From an uncultured candidate division WPS-2 bacterium (GTDB lineage Bacteria; Vulcanimicrobiota; Vulcanimicrobiia; Vulcanimicrobiales; Vulcanimicrobiaceae): 64,000 nt of DNA. Within the stretch, counting starts at the first letter, position 1. Every line of letters begins with the position of its first letter. This document shows, one piece after another, positions 28,772 through 37,906 of the stretch. Where the stretch lies: assembly GCA_937927945.1 (NCBI GenBank), contig CALEYW010000016.1, forward strand, positions 62,001 to 126,000. Reading direction: 5' to 3'. Position numbers and translations under genes: made by a program. The notes beneath the pieces were generated by a model. That model saw nothing but the letters and a program-made list of their open reading frames with translations, did no database searches and was not told where the DNA came from.

Positions 28772-29991
28772 GCGCGCACCGCCGCGCCGTCTTGGACGAG
28801 ACGCTCGATCTCTTCGCGCTCGATGCCGAGTTCGGCGAGAACGGCCGCCGTGTCGCCGCCGAGCGGCGGGCCGGCGTGCGCGATCCGCACCGGCGTCCGC
28901 GAGAGACGCATCGGCGAGCCGATCTGGCGCACCGTGCCGAGCGTCGGGTGCGGAGCGTCGACGAAGAACTCGCGCGCGGCGAGATGTTCGTCGGCAAAGA
29001 CGCGGTCGAACGTCCAAATCGGACCGCACGGAATTCCGGCGGCGGCCAGGCGTTCGATCCACTCCGCGGTCGGTCGCGTCCGGGTGACCGCTTCGATCGC
29101 CTCGATGAGCTCGTCGCGATGCGCGATGCGATCCGCATTGGCGGCGAAGCGCGGATCGGCCGGCAGATCGTCGAGGCCGAAGATCGCGCAGCATTGCAGC
29201 CAGTGCGCGTGCGCGTTCGCACCGAAGGTGAAGAACCCGTCGGCGGAACGCACCGCTTGGTACGGCGCGATCGCCTGATGTGCCGAGCCGGTCGGTTGCG
29301 GAACCTCGCCGGTAGCGAAATAGCGTCCGGCCTCCCACACGCCGAACGAAACCGCCGACTCGAGCAGCGAGACGTCGATGAACTGGCCGGTCCCGTCACG
29401 GTCGCGCGCGCGCAGCGCGGCGAGCACCGCGATCGTCGCGTAGAGCGCGGCGGTCAAATCGGCGATCGGCACGCCGACTTTGACAGGGGGACGTCCGGCC
29501 TCACCCGTGATGCTCATCAGGCCCGACATCCCTTGCGCGATGATGTCGAGCCCAGCCATCGCGGCGTACGGGCCGTCGCTTCCGAAGCCGGTCGCTGCCA
29601 GGTAGATCAGGCGCGGCGCCTCGGCTGAGAGGGTCTCGTACGAGAGCCCGAGGTCGCGCATCGTTCCCGGGCGCAGGTTTTCGATGACGACGTCGGCCCG
29701 GGCCACCAGCCGGCGGAAGACGGCTTTGCCGTGGGCCGACTTGAGGTCGAGCGCGACGCTGCGCTTGTTGCGATTGAGGCGAACGAAGTTCGAGCTCTCG
29801 CCCTCGATGAACGGTCCGGTCGCCCGCGTCAGGTCTCCCCCGCGCGGGTTTTCGACCTTGATGACGTCCGCGCCGAGATCGGCGAGCTGCATCCCGCAGA
29901 ACGGGACCGCCATGAAATTGCCGACCTCGACCACGCGGATTCCTTCGAGGGGCGGTTGATGACTTGCCATGCGGAGGAAATTTCTTCGCAA
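28768..29991 (-). CDS. CaiB/BaiF (family III) CoA-transferase
   Basis: The protein of about 400 residues opens with PLEGIRVVEVGNFMAVPFCGMQLADLGADVIKVENP, the family III hallmark, and has the catalytic Asp segment GLDIIAQGMSG a little after residue 165. TTG at 29991 is preceded by AGGAG at 8 bases spacing and is used here. ATG at 29970 (giving MASHQPPLEG) is a fair alternative without a ribosome-binding site. These enzymes move CoA between carboxylic acids such as carnitine, oxalate, formate or bile acids, and the sequence does not say which. It is the first gene of the unit with the hydratase. A TRAP-type binding protein, transcribed away from it, may supply substrate. Confidence 0.9.
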   Translation of the reverse strand: MRRNFLRMASHQPPLEGIRVVEVGNFMAVPFCGMQLADLGADVIKVENPRGGDLTRATGPFIEGESSNFVRLNRNKRSVALDLKSAHGKAVFRRLVARADVVIENLRPGTMRDLGLSYETLSAEAPRLIYLAATGFGSDGPYAAMAGLDIIAQGMSGLMSITGEAGRPPVKVGVPIADLTAALYATIAVLAALRARDRDGTGQFIDVSLLESAVSFGVWEAGRYFATGEVPQPTGSAHQAIAPYQAVRSADGFFTFGANAHAHWLQCCAIFGLDDLPADPRFAANADRIAHRDELIEAIEAVTRTRPTAEWIERLAAAGIPCGPIWTFDRVFADEHLAAREFFVDAPHPTLGTVRQIGSPMRLSRTPVRIAHAGPPLGGDTAAVLAELGIEREEIERLVQDGAAVRA

Positions 29992-30031
29992 GGGGACTAC
30001 TCCTGGTTAACCGGTTGCTAGGGAGAAGGGC

Positions 30032-31051
30032 ATGATCATGAAATCCACACGCGGTGCGTTCATCACCACGACGGCGACAGCGTTCGCGTCGATCGCATTT
30101 ATTCGCTCCGCGGCGAGCGCGGCTGAGTTCACCGGCAAGGCCGGCACGGACCAGCCGGTCGACCATCCGCTGAGCGTCGCGATGAAGGACCTCTGGGACG
30201 CGGTCCGCAAGGACACCAACGGGCGGCTCGACGTCACGGTGTTTCCGAACAATCAGCTCGGCGGCGACACCGCGATGCTGCAGCAGCTTCGCGCCGGCGC
30301 GATTCAGGTGATGACCCTGGACGGCGGGATCCTCGAAGCGGTCGTGCCGATCGCCTCGATCCAAAGCGTCGGCTTCGCGTTCACCGATTCCGCGCAGGCC
30401 TTCCGCGCCTTCGACGGCCGGCTGGGCGACTACGTGCGCAAGGAGATCACTGCGAAGGGTCTGCATCCTTTCGACAAGATCTGGGAGAACGGGATGCGCC
30501 AGATCACTACGAGCTCGAAGCCGATTACAAAGGCCGACGATCTCGCCGGGTTCAAGATCCGCACGCCCAACAGCCGCATGGCGCTCGACGTGTTCAAATC
30601 GCTCGGCGCGTCGCCGACCCCGCTCAACTTCAGCGAACTCTACACCGCCCTGCAGACGAAGGTCGTCGACGGTCAGGAGAACCCGCTCGCGAACATCGAA
30701 TTCGGGCGCTTCTTCGAGGTGCAGAAGAACCTGAGCCTCAGCAGCCACATGTGGGGTGGCTTCTGGTTGCTCGCGCAAGGCGAGTGGTGGGCGAAGCTTC
30801 CGGCGGACATCGTCGAAATCGTCACGCGGCACGCCTCGACGATGGCCGATCGGCAGCGCAAGGACGTCATGCGCCTGAACGATACGCTGATCGGCAAGCT
30901 CCAATCGCAGGGGATGGCCGTCAATAAGCTGAGCGCGGCCGACCGCGCGACGATGCGCGCGAAGCTGCCGGACTTCTACAAGCGCTGGAAGGCCGAGTTC
31001 GGCACCGCGGCTTGGTCGTTGATGGAGTCCTACACGGGAAAACTCGGCTAA
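30032..31051 (+). CDS. TRAP transporter solute-binding protein (DctP family), orphan
   Basis: The 339-residue protein, after GGGAGAAGGGC, has an export signal (about residues 5-30, cut after ASA) and the DctP features: VDHPLSVAMKDLWDAVRKDTNGRLDVTVFPNNQLGG, the conserved KxRTPNS motif (FKIRTPNSRMALDVFKSLGASPTPLNFSELYTALQTKVVDGQENP) and the closing alpha-helical region. TRAP systems need a DctQ and DctM membrane pair; neither is here. Binding-protein-only loci exist, and the membrane genes may lie elsewhere. It is divergent from the CoA-transferase operon, 40 bases away, which suggests a shared organic-acid substrate. Confidence 0.87.
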   Translation: MIMKSTRGAFITTTATAFASIAFIRSAASAAEFTGKAGTDQPVDHPLSVAMKDLWDAVRKDTNGRLDVTVFPNNQLGGDTAMLQQLRAGAIQVMTLDGGILEAVVPIASIQSVGFAFTDSAQAFRAFDGRLGDYVRKEITAKGLHPFDKIWENGMRQITTSSKPITKADDLAGFKIRTPNSRMALDVFKSLGASPTPLNFSELYTALQTKVVDGQENPLANIEFGRFFEVQKNLSLSSHMWGGFWLLAQGEWWAKLPADIVEIVTRHASTMADRQRKDVMRLNDTLIGKLQSQGMAVNKLSAADRATMRAKLPDFYKRWKAEFGTAAWSLMESYTGKLG

Positions 31052-31065
31052 ACCGCCTGATGCAT

Positions 31066-31102
31066 CGGACGAACGGCCGAAGCGCGCTCGGCCGTTCGTC
31101 CG
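31066..31102. terminator. Long perfect hairpin after the TRAP binding protein
   Basis: A 15-bp perfect inverted repeat (CGGACGAACGGCCGA and complement) closes a 7-base loop AGCGCGC. Beyond a one-base bulge it extends by four more pairs (GCAT/ATGC). There is no T run, so it may be a bidirectional or factor-assisted terminator or an mRNA-stabilising end. It begins about 15 bases after the stop of the binding-protein gene. Confidence 0.6.
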
Positions 31103-31175
31103 CATGCGATTCCTCTACCGAACCAAGTCGGCCGGAGCGGGAGCATACCCGCGCTCTGACGTACGCACCGCGACG

Positions 31176-31964
31176 ATGAGCGACCGTTCAGACGACCCTC
31201 GCGCGTATGTTTTGGGCGGGAACGCCAGCACGCTCGCCTTCACCTCGAGCTTGGTTGCGGACAATCGGCAAGTGACGGCGTGGCTCGTCCCGCTCGCCTG
31301 GACCCCGATCGGCGTCGTGCTGGGCGAGAACTGGCAGCGGGTCGGAATCGCCGCCGACAACCTGGCGGGATGGACCGATCAGACCTTCGACCCCGCCGAC
31401 GAGCGCTCGTTCGTCTCGTCACTGCGCGAGCTGGATTTGCTTGCCCGGATCGGCTGGAGCGCGCCCGTCCCCGAGACGCTCGGCGACGACGTCGTCGTCA
31501 ACCTCGACGACATCCCGGAAGACATCCTCGACGCCCTCGCCCACGCGCCGGAATCGCTCGTGCAATGCGCGATCTGCCGGCGCACCTGCGTGCGGGATCA
31601 CTTCGTGTGGAACGAGCGCAGGCTGTGCGCCTGGGACTATCACGCGACGGTCTTCGGCAAGCGCGGGCCGTGGCGCGACGCGCCGTACGAGGAACGCTTG
31701 TTCGAAACCCTGCCGCAGGCTCCGTACGTCGCGGCGCCGCTGCTCGAGGAGGTCGGCGTCGACGCCGTGCTGGCGATCGACGGTATCGACGATGCCCTCG
31801 CCCGTCGGCTGGTGAACGAAACGATCGGTGCCGACCCGGCGCACGCGCACTTGGCCGTGCGCACGAGCGGCGGCTACACGGTCCTGCGCGAGCGTTCCGC
31901 CGCGGTCGAGCCCGCGGCTGACGAAGCGCCGCTCGATCAGCCGCCCGGCGGAGAGACGCCCTGA
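31176..31964 (+). CDS. Hypothetical Cys-containing protein, first gene of PBP/kinase cluster
   Basis: No recognised family. The 262-residue soluble protein starts at ATG 31176 (the frame is open back to 31104 but that would enter the hairpin). It contains a CAICRRTCVRDHF-WNERRLCAWDYH cluster (about residues 128-152), in which four Cys and two His could bind zinc, and a helix-hairpin-like C-terminal stretch (VDAVLAIDGIDDALARRLVNE). There is no signal peptide. The stop overlaps the CTG start of the penicillin-binding protein gene (CTGA), so it is cotranscribed with the PBP and the PASTA kinase. A regulatory or scaffold role in cell-wall growth is possible from position alone. Confidence 0.6.
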   Translation: MSDRSDDPRAYVLGGNASTLAFTSSLVADNRQVTAWLVPLAWTPIGVVLGENWQRVGIAADNLAGWTDQTFDPADERSFVSSLRELDLLARIGWSAPVPETLGDDVVVNLDDIPEDILDALAHAPESLVQCAICRRTCVRDHFVWNERRLCAWDYHATVFGKRGPWRDAPYEERLFETLPQAPYVAAPLLEEVGVDAVLAIDGIDDALARRLVNETIGADPAHAHLAVRTSGGYTVLRERSAAVEPAADEAPLDQPPGGETP

Positions 31965-33355
31965 CCGAACGCGCGATCGCGCGCCTCGGAGCGCTCTTCA
32001 TCGGGCTCTTCGCGGTGCTCGCGCTGCAGCAGCTGCGCGTCGCCGTGATCGACGGCCCGGCGCTCGCCGCGAGGTCCAACAATCCGCGCCATGCGGCGAT
32101 AGCGGTGGGTCGCGGTTCGATCCTCGCCTCCGATGGCACGCCGCTCGCCTTCACGCGCGGTGCCGTGCGCGTGTACCCGCAGGGCCCGCTGCTCGCGCAG
32201 GTGGTCGGATACGCATCGGGGCGGTACGGCACCGCCGGGCTCGAGGACGCCTTCGACAGCGTGCTCACGGCCCACACCGACGCGCTCGACCCGCTGGCGC
32301 AGCTGCAGCAGATCTTCGCCGGCACGCGCGGCGCGCCGCGCGGCGCCGACGTCGTCACGACGCTCGACCTGCAAGTGCAGAAGGCGCTCGTCGCCGGGAT
32401 CGGACGCTACGCGCGCGCTGCCGGCGTCGTGCTCGATCCGCGTACCGGCGCCGTCCTCGCGCTTGCGTCCGTCCCGTCGTACGACCCCAACCGGCTCGAC
32501 GCGAATTGGACGTCGCTGCGGACGGATCCGCGCTCACCGCTCTTGGACCGGTCGACCGGGGGCCTGTATCCGCCTGGCTCGACGTTCAAGATCGTGACGG
32601 CGGCCGACGCTCTTGACGCCGGCGTCGTGAGCCTGAGCTCGACGTTCAACGATAGCGGCGGCTTCACCGTGGGCAACTTCACCGTGCACAACGATGAAGA
32701 AGAAGTCACCGGAACACAGAACCTCACCGGCGCGTTCGCGCTCAGCTCCAACGTCGACTTCGCCCAGATCGCGCTGCGCATCGGGGTCGAGCGGTGGTTC
32801 GACTATGCGGCCCGCTGGCAGTTGGGCGGAGACGTGGAATTCGACTTGCCGGTGACGCGCGATCGCGTTCCGGCGAGGGCGGACGTCTACGACGGGATCT
32901 TGGCGCAGCTCGGCTTCGGACAGGCGTCGCTGCTGGTGACGCCGATGCGCATGGCCCTGGTGGGCGCGACGATCGCCCACGGCGGCACGACGCCGCGGCC
33001 GTACCTCGTACGGCGGATCGCCGGCAGCGAGACGGGTCTCGCGACCCGGCCGGAGACCCTGGCTCAGCCGATCTCGGCGGAGACCGCGCACGAGGTTCGC
33101 GATCTGATGGTCGCCGTCGTGCAGCGCGGCACCGGTACGGCCGCGCGCCTGCCGGCCGTCACCGTCGCGGGAAAGACCGGGACGGCGACCAATCCCCACG
33201 GCCGCTCGCACGCGTGGTTCGTCGCCTTCGCGCCGGCCGACGCGCCGCGCGTCGCAGTCGCCGTCGTCGTCGAAAACGTCGGCTACGGCGGAACCTACGC
33301 CGCCCCGATCGCCCGCGAGGTCCTGCGGGTCGCCCTCGCCCGGTCGCGAAGTTAG
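31961..33355 (+). CDS. Class B penicillin-binding protein (PbpA/FtsI-like), probable CTG start
   Basis: Transpeptidase that cross-links peptidoglycan. Active-site motifs are all present: STFK with nucleophile Ser about residue 207, SSN near 268, and KTG at about 405. A short N-terminal dimerisation segment (GRGSILASDGTPLAF) and a membrane anchor (LGALFIGLFAVLALQQLRV) come first. The first standard in-frame start (GTG 32015) would cut off half the anchor; CTG at 31961, in a CTGA overlap with the previous stop and preceded by GGAGAG, restores it and gives 464 residues. This length resembles actinobacterial PbpA. The PASTA kinase gene follows 10 bases after the stop, the classic pbpA-pknB order, but rodA is missing upstream. 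Confidence 0.88.
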   Translation: MTERAIARLGALFIGLFAVLALQQLRVAVIDGPALAARSNNPRHAAIAVGRGSILASDGTPLAFTRGAVRVYPQGPLLAQVVGYASGRYGTAGLEDAFDSVLTAHTDALDPLAQLQQIFAGTRGAPRGADVVTTLDLQVQKALVAGIGRYARAAGVVLDPRTGAVLALASVPSYDPNRLDANWTSLRTDPRSPLLDRSTGGLYPPGSTFKIVTAADALDAGVVSLSSTFNDSGGFTVGNFTVHNDEEEVTGTQNLTGAFALSSNVDFAQIALRIGVERWFDYAARWQLGGDVEFDLPVTRDRVPARADVYDGILAQLGFGQASLLVTPMRMALVGATIAHGGTTPRPYLVRRIAGSETGLATRPETLAQPISAETAHEVRDLMVAVVQRGTGTAARLPAVTVAGKTGTATNPHGRSHAWFVAFAPADAPRVAVAVVVENVGYGGTYAAPIAREVLRVALARSRS

Positions 33356-33365
33356 GCACAGCGCC

Positions 33366-35438
33366 GTGCAACAACAACAGCTCTTGAACAATCGCTACCG
33401 CGTCGACGGTCTGCTCGGCAACGGCGGGATGGCGCTCGTCTACGTCGGGACCGATACGCTGCTGCGGCGGCGGGTCGCCATCAAGGTGCTGCGCGATCAG
33501 TTCGCATCGGACGACGACTTCGTCAAGCGCTTTTCGTACGAGGCGCAGTCGGCCGCGAAGCTCTCGCATCCGAACATCGTCAACATCTACGATTTCGGCG
33601 TCGAGAACGACGCGTACTACATCGTCATGGAGCTGGTCGACGGTTCGACGCTGGGCGAGCTGCTGCGTGAAGAGCGCGTGCTGCCTGAAGGCGTCGCCGT
33701 CGACTACGCGATCCAGATCGCCAGCGGCCTCGCGTACGCGCATCGTCAAGGCCTGCTGCACCGCGACGTCAAGCCGGCCAACATCCTGGTCACCAAGGAC
33801 GACGTCGTCAAGCTCAGCGACTTCGGCATCGCGCGCGCCGTCTCGGAACACACGCTGGGCGTGACCCAGCCCGGGATGGTGATGGGGAGCGTCGCGTACA
33901 TCTCGCCCGAACAGGCGCAGAACCACGAACTCGACGAGCGCAGCGACCTCTACTCCGTCGGCGTCGTCCTCTATCAGATGCTGGTCGGCGCGCTGCCGTT
34001 CAGCGGCGACACGCCGGTCGCGGTCGCGATCAAGCACGTCTCGCAACCACCGCCGGTGATCGACCCCGCGGTCACCGGCGTGAGCCCCGCCGTCGCCGCA
34101 ATCGTCGCCCGCCTGCTGCGCAAGAGTCCGCAAGAGCGCTTCGCGTCGGCAACCGAGCTCGCCAGCGCCTTGCGCGAAGCGCGCGAGCGCCCGCTGATCG
34201 CCGGCCCCGTACCGGGTGCTTCGCCGGACGCCGGACGGCCGGTCCCGCCGAGCCAGCCGCCGCCGCGCCGGTCGGTCGCGCCGGATCGCCCGGCGGACCG
34301 CGTCGTGACGGTGATCGACGAGGACGACGCCCCCGCCCGGCGCGACGTGCGCTGGATCGCGATGCCGCTGCTGCTGCTGGCCGCGATCGTGATCGGCTTC
34401 TTCGCATTGCGCGGTGGTCTGTTCGGTCCCCGGCCGAACATCGCGGTGCCCAACCTCCAGGGGATGAGCGCGACCGTCGCGCAGCAGCGGCTCTTCGGGC
34501 TCGGCCTCAAGGCCGCGGTCAACCAAGAGCCGAGCGAGACCGTCCCGCAAGACCACGTGACGCGCCAAGAGCCGCCGGCCGGAACGAAGCTCCTCAAGGA
34601 CGCGCCGGTGACGCTCTTCGTCTCCGACGGTCTGCCGAAGGTCGCCGTCCCCGACGTGCGGCAATACAGCGCCACCGACGCGCAGCGGACGCTCGCCGGC
34701 GTGAAGCTGCGGGCGAAGGTGACGGGCGTCTGGAGCAACAGTCCCACCGGCGAGGTCATCGACGTCAACCCGGCGGTCGGCTCGCAGGTGCGCGAGAATA
34801 CGACGGTCGCGCTCACGGTCTCCAAAGGCGTCAAGCCGATCCAGGTCCCGAGTCTGATCAACCTCTCGGTCGACGACGCGCGGCGCAAGCTGGCCGCGGT
34901 CGGCCTGACCCTCACCGTCGGCCAGTCCACCCAGAGCGACGCGATCCCGGCCAACGCGATCGCCTCGCAGTCGCCGGACCCCGGCCAGACCGTCGCGCCC
35001 AACAGCGCCGTGACCGTCGTGGTCAGCACGGGTTCGGCCGCGGTCGACGTGCCGAGCGTCGTCGGCAACGATCCGGACGCCGCGCAGCTCGCCCTCACGC
35101 AAGCCGGGTTCCAGCCGGTCCTGGCCTACAACGTGGACCCCACGAACGCCACCGGCAAGGTCGCGATCCAGAACCCCGAGTCCGGAGCGAAAGCGAAGAA
35201 GGGCTCCAAGATCACGATTTACGTCAGCGTCCCGGGTTCGGTCCCCGACGTGGCCGGGATGAGCCTCGAAGACGCGAAGCGCGTCATCACCGCTTCGGGC
35301 TACAAGGTCGGCAACATCGTGTACACGCAGGACGCCTCGGTGCAAGAAGGCCAGGTCGTGCGCACCGAGCCGGAACAGAACACGCCGCTCCATCCGGGTG
35401 AATCGGTCAACATCACCGTGATGCACGCGGGCGGGTAA
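33366..35438 (+). CDS. Ser/Thr protein kinase with five PASTA domains (PknB/Stk1-type)
   Basis: The 690-residue protein starts with GTG. The kinase domain (about 10-270) shows GNGGMALVY (P-loop), VAIKV (Lys), HRDVKPAN with catalytic Asp at about residue 134, DFGIAR and SPEQA. A Pro-rich juxtamembrane stretch leads to one transmembrane helix (WIAMPLLLLAAIVIGFFAL, about 336-354). Five extracellular PASTA repeats follow, beginning near residues 357, 425, 493, 562 and 628 (each opens with a VP-D/S-hydrophobic motif such as VAVPDVRQYS or VPDVAGMS). PASTA units bind muropeptides or lipid II, so the kinase senses wall synthesis. Its neighbour is the PBP. A transposon remnant begins immediately after the stop. 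Confidence 0.95.
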   Translation: MQQQQLLNNRYRVDGLLGNGGMALVYVGTDTLLRRRVAIKVLRDQFASDDDFVKRFSYEAQSAAKLSHPNIVNIYDFGVENDAYYIVMELVDGSTLGELLREERVLPEGVAVDYAIQIASGLAYAHRQGLLHRDVKPANILVTKDDVVKLSDFGIARAVSEHTLGVTQPGMVMGSVAYISPEQAQNHELDERSDLYSVGVVLYQMLVGALPFSGDTPVAVAIKHVSQPPPVIDPAVTGVSPAVAAIVARLLRKSPQERFASATELASALREARERPLIAGPVPGASPDAGRPVPPSQPPPRRSVAPDRPADRVVTVIDEDDAPARRDVRWIAMPLLLLAAIVIGFFALRGGLFGPRPNIAVPNLQGMSATVAQQRLFGLGLKAAVNQEPSETVPQDHVTRQEPPAGTKLLKDAPVTLFVSDGLPKVAVPDVRQYSATDAQRTLAGVKLRAKVTGVWSNSPTGEVIDVNPAVGSQVRENTTVALTVSKGVKPIQVPSLINLSVDDARRKLAAVGLTLTVGQSTQSDAIPANAIASQSPDPGQTVAPNSAVTVVVSTGSAAVDVPSVVGNDPDAAQLALTQAGFQPVLAYNVDPTNATGKVAIQNPESGAKAKKGSKITIYVSVPGSVPDVAGMSLEDAKRVITASGYKVGNIVYTQDASVQEGQVVRTEPEQNTPLHPGESVNITVMHAGG

Positions 35439-35442
35439 TGAA

Positions 35443-35463
35443 CCTCCTCCCTGAAGGACGAGG
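35443..35463 (-). repeat. Right-end hairpin of the TnpB element
   Basis: On the minus strand CCTCGTCCTTCAGGGAGGAGG folds into an 8-bp stem with one G-G mismatch and a small loop. This is a common form for IS605/IS1341 right ends, and it would cap the 3' end of an omega RNA. It starts 5 bases past the kinase stop codon. Confidence 0.5.
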
Positions 35464-35479
35464 CTTTATGGTCCGGTGG

Positions 35480-36615
35480 TTAGCCGGCCACATGCGGGCG
35501 CATTACGTCGCCCGTTGGAGCAAGAGCCGTCGCTCCAATCTTCGCAAGATTGCGAGCCGCATTGCGGTCACTGTGCGCGAGGATACCACACGTCGTGCAG
35601 GAGAACCGATGCCGCGACCGTTTGCCGAGCTCACCGCAAACCGAACAGGTCTGCGACGTGTAGGCCGGATCGACGTAGCGCACGACGATTCCCAGGGCCA
35701 CAGCCTTATACTCGATAAAGGTCTGCAACTGCCGCCAGGACCAGCGGTGCAGCCGCGTTCGCATCCCTTGCCCGTCTTGATGCGCGAGCGGATGTTGGTC
35801 AGGTTCTCCAAGACAACCATGCGGCAACCGCTGCCGGCGGCCTCGGCCACGATGTTGGCGCTGATTTCGTGGTTGACGTGCCGCACATGCCGCGATTCCC
35901 TGCCGGAGACTCGGGCAAGCAATTGCTTTGCCGACTGGGAGCCGTTGCGTTGAAGCCGCGCGCAAAGCGCCAAGAACCGATCGCGCTTATCTCTCAGAGC
36001 TCCGCCTCCGTTCAGGGTGCCGCCGCTGGTTGCGGCGGTCACGTTCTCACCAAGATCGACGCCCAAGACGTCACTTCCGATCGAGGCATCCGACTCGGGC
36101 ACATCGAGCACGACGTGCAGATACCATACTCCGCGCCGAACGAGCAGGTCGGCTTCTTTCACCTCTCCGCGCTTCAGATAGGCTCGCTGAAAGCTACCCA
36201 GCCGCATCGCAACCCGTTCGCGACCTTCCATCGTGAAGAGCGAGACGCAATGCTGGCCGAGCCGGAACGTGCGCGCATCGAAGTGAACGGCGGTGTTCGC
36301 ACGGAACGCGATTGCAGCCCACTCTCGGCCGTTGGCACGATGTGCCTTCAGGCCGTGGGCAATGCGAGCGATAGCGTTACAGGCCATTTGCGCGCCGAGG
36401 CCCGGGAATCGCTCTCGCACAGCGTAGTAAACCAGATGGTGCAATTTAACGCGGTTGGTGCACCGGTGCTCCAATGCGAGCGGTGCGACAACGTTGCAAG
36501 CCGCGGCAAACGTCGACTGCAGTGCCGCCAGCTTCTTGGATTGGAGGTTCGCAGCGTCCAATCGAATCGCGATAGCTCGCTTCATCAGCGTCAGAATACT
36601 TGCTGGGTGTGCCAT
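35480..36615 (-). pseudogene. tnpB: TnpB (RuvC-like RNA-guided nuclease) with frameshift
   Basis: Reading from ATG 36615 (or MKRAIAIRL at 36585), the first frame gives the N-terminal helices and the first RuvC motif LGVDLGENVTA, then VVLENLTNI with the second catalytic acid. After RIKTGKG the frame is lost near 35763-35768. One base away it resumes with MRTRLHRWSW and the rest of TnpB: VDPAYTSQTCSVCGELGKRSRHRFSCTTCG (zinc finger) and HSDRNAARNLAKIG with the third catalytic Asp. One missing base separates the halves. All three catalytic acids are conserved, so the break looks recent, or is an assembly error. Guide (omega) RNA would overlap the 3' end and run to the element's right end. Confidence 0.8.
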
Positions 36616-36685
36616 ACGCCCGGCACACGTCATGCGCGACGCCTCCTTTCCGGCACCAGGCCGAGGTCTCCCGGCCGGTGACGCG

Positions 36686-37267
36686 ATGACCGTCCGGCGC
36701 ATCCTCGGCGTCGACCCCGGCCTGCGCACGACGGGCTACGGCGTCATCGAGGTGCGCGACGGGAGCCCCCGGCTCATCGAGGGAGGCGTCCTGCAGCCGA
36801 AGACGACGTTGCGGCTCGAGGATCGGCTCGTGCAGCTCCACGACGCCATGGTCGAGGTCGTGCGCGCGACGCGGCCGGACTGCATGGTGATCGAAGAACT
36901 CTGGACGGCGTACGAGCACCCGCAAACGGCGGTCCTCATGGGGCACGCGCGCGGCGTCATCGCCTTCGCCGCCGGATCGCAGGGCGTGATCGTCCATCAT
37001 CTCGCGCACACGATCGTCAAGCGCGCGCTGACCGGCAGCGGCTCGGCGAAGAAGGCGCAAGTCAAAGGGATGGTCGTCCAACTCCTCGGGTTGAGCGCGC
37101 CGCCGCAGCCCGACGACGTCTCCGACGCGCTCGCACTCGCCATCGCGTTCGCCAACGTGGAAGCACAACGGGACCGTTTCGCCGAACTCGGTGTCGTGAT
37201 GCCCACCGGCCGTACCCGCGCGACCGCCACGATGACGCGCGCCTCCTCGGCGAAGCGCGCCAAGTAG
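36686..37267 (+). CDS. ruvC: Holliday junction resolvase RuvC
   Basis: The 193-residue endonuclease cuts Holliday junctions. It shows RILGVDPGLRTTGYG (first catalytic Asp), VIEELWTAYEHPQTAVLMGHARG (Glu), and DDVSDALALAIA (the two C-terminal acids). ATG at 36686 gives the usual N-terminus; an open frame upstream belongs to the TnpB element and is not coding on this strand. It heads the ruvC-ruvA-ruvB unit. Confidence 0.95.
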   Translation: MTVRRILGVDPGLRTTGYGVIEVRDGSPRLIEGGVLQPKTTLRLEDRLVQLHDAMVEVVRATRPDCMVIEELWTAYEHPQTAVLMGHARGVIAFAAGSQGVIVHHLAHTIVKRALTGSGSAKKAQVKGMVVQLLGLSAPPQPDDVSDALALAIAFANVEAQRDRFAELGVVMPTGRTRATATMTRASSAKRAK

Positions 37268-37268
37268 G

Positions 37269-37906
37269 ATGTTCTCCCGACTCTGTGGTTCCGTCGTGGA
37301 ACGCGCGGGCGAGGTCGTTCGCGTCGATGCCGGCGGGCTGACGTACGATGTCGTGCTGCCGCCCAGCGTGGCGGCGAAGGTGCCCGACGCGGAAGGCACG
37401 CCGGTCACGCTCGAAATCTTCGCGCAGCTCGCGATCGACGGCAACTCGGGGCGCTTCACGTTCTTCGGCTTCAGCAACGGAATCGAGCGCGAGTTCTTCG
37501 AGGCGCTGCTCTCCGTCGCGTCGATCGGGCCGAAGTCCGCGGCGCGCGCGTTCTCCGCGCCGATGGCGCGCATCGCGCGGGCGATCGACGAAGGCGACCA
37601 TGCGTTCCTCAAAACGTTGCCCGGCATCGGACAGCAGAAGGCGCGCGACATCGTCGCGAAACTGCAGGGCAAGGTCGCGCGCTTCTTGCTGATTCAGGAC
37701 GCCCCGACGCGCGCGGCCGCCGAGGCCGCGCCGATGCCGGAGTTCGCCGGCGAAGCGCTGGCCGTGCTTCTGCAGCTGGCGTACAAGCGCGTCGAAGCTG
37801 AGGCGATGATCGCCGAGACGCTCGAGAAAGCGCCGCACGTCAAGGACGCGGAGACGCTGCTCGCCGAGATCTACCGTCAGCGCAAAACCGCCGCTGGAGC
37901 GGTCGC

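Larger units (their letters stand above)
35440..36640 (-). mobile_element. IS200/IS605-group (IS1341-like, tnpB-only) element remnant
   Basis: The segment between the PASTA kinase stop and ruvC holds a single transposon-associated nuclease gene (frameshifted) and no tnpA transposase. Its right end, beyond the 3' end of tnpB, shows an imperfect terminal hairpin typical of this group. The left boundary is not certain, somewhere in about 36616-36680. Such elements insert without target duplication, so boundaries cannot be set from repeats. Confidence 0.65.

Noticed and set aside
30001..30020. Palindromic GGTTAACC/AACCGGTT between the CoA-transferase and TRAP genes
   Set aside because: Short and common type of palindrome; without conservation data it cannot be called an operator.
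33159..35426. A 755-codon open frame opposite the PASTA kinase
   Set aside because: Same antisense composition and no domain; the plus-strand kinase explains the region completely.
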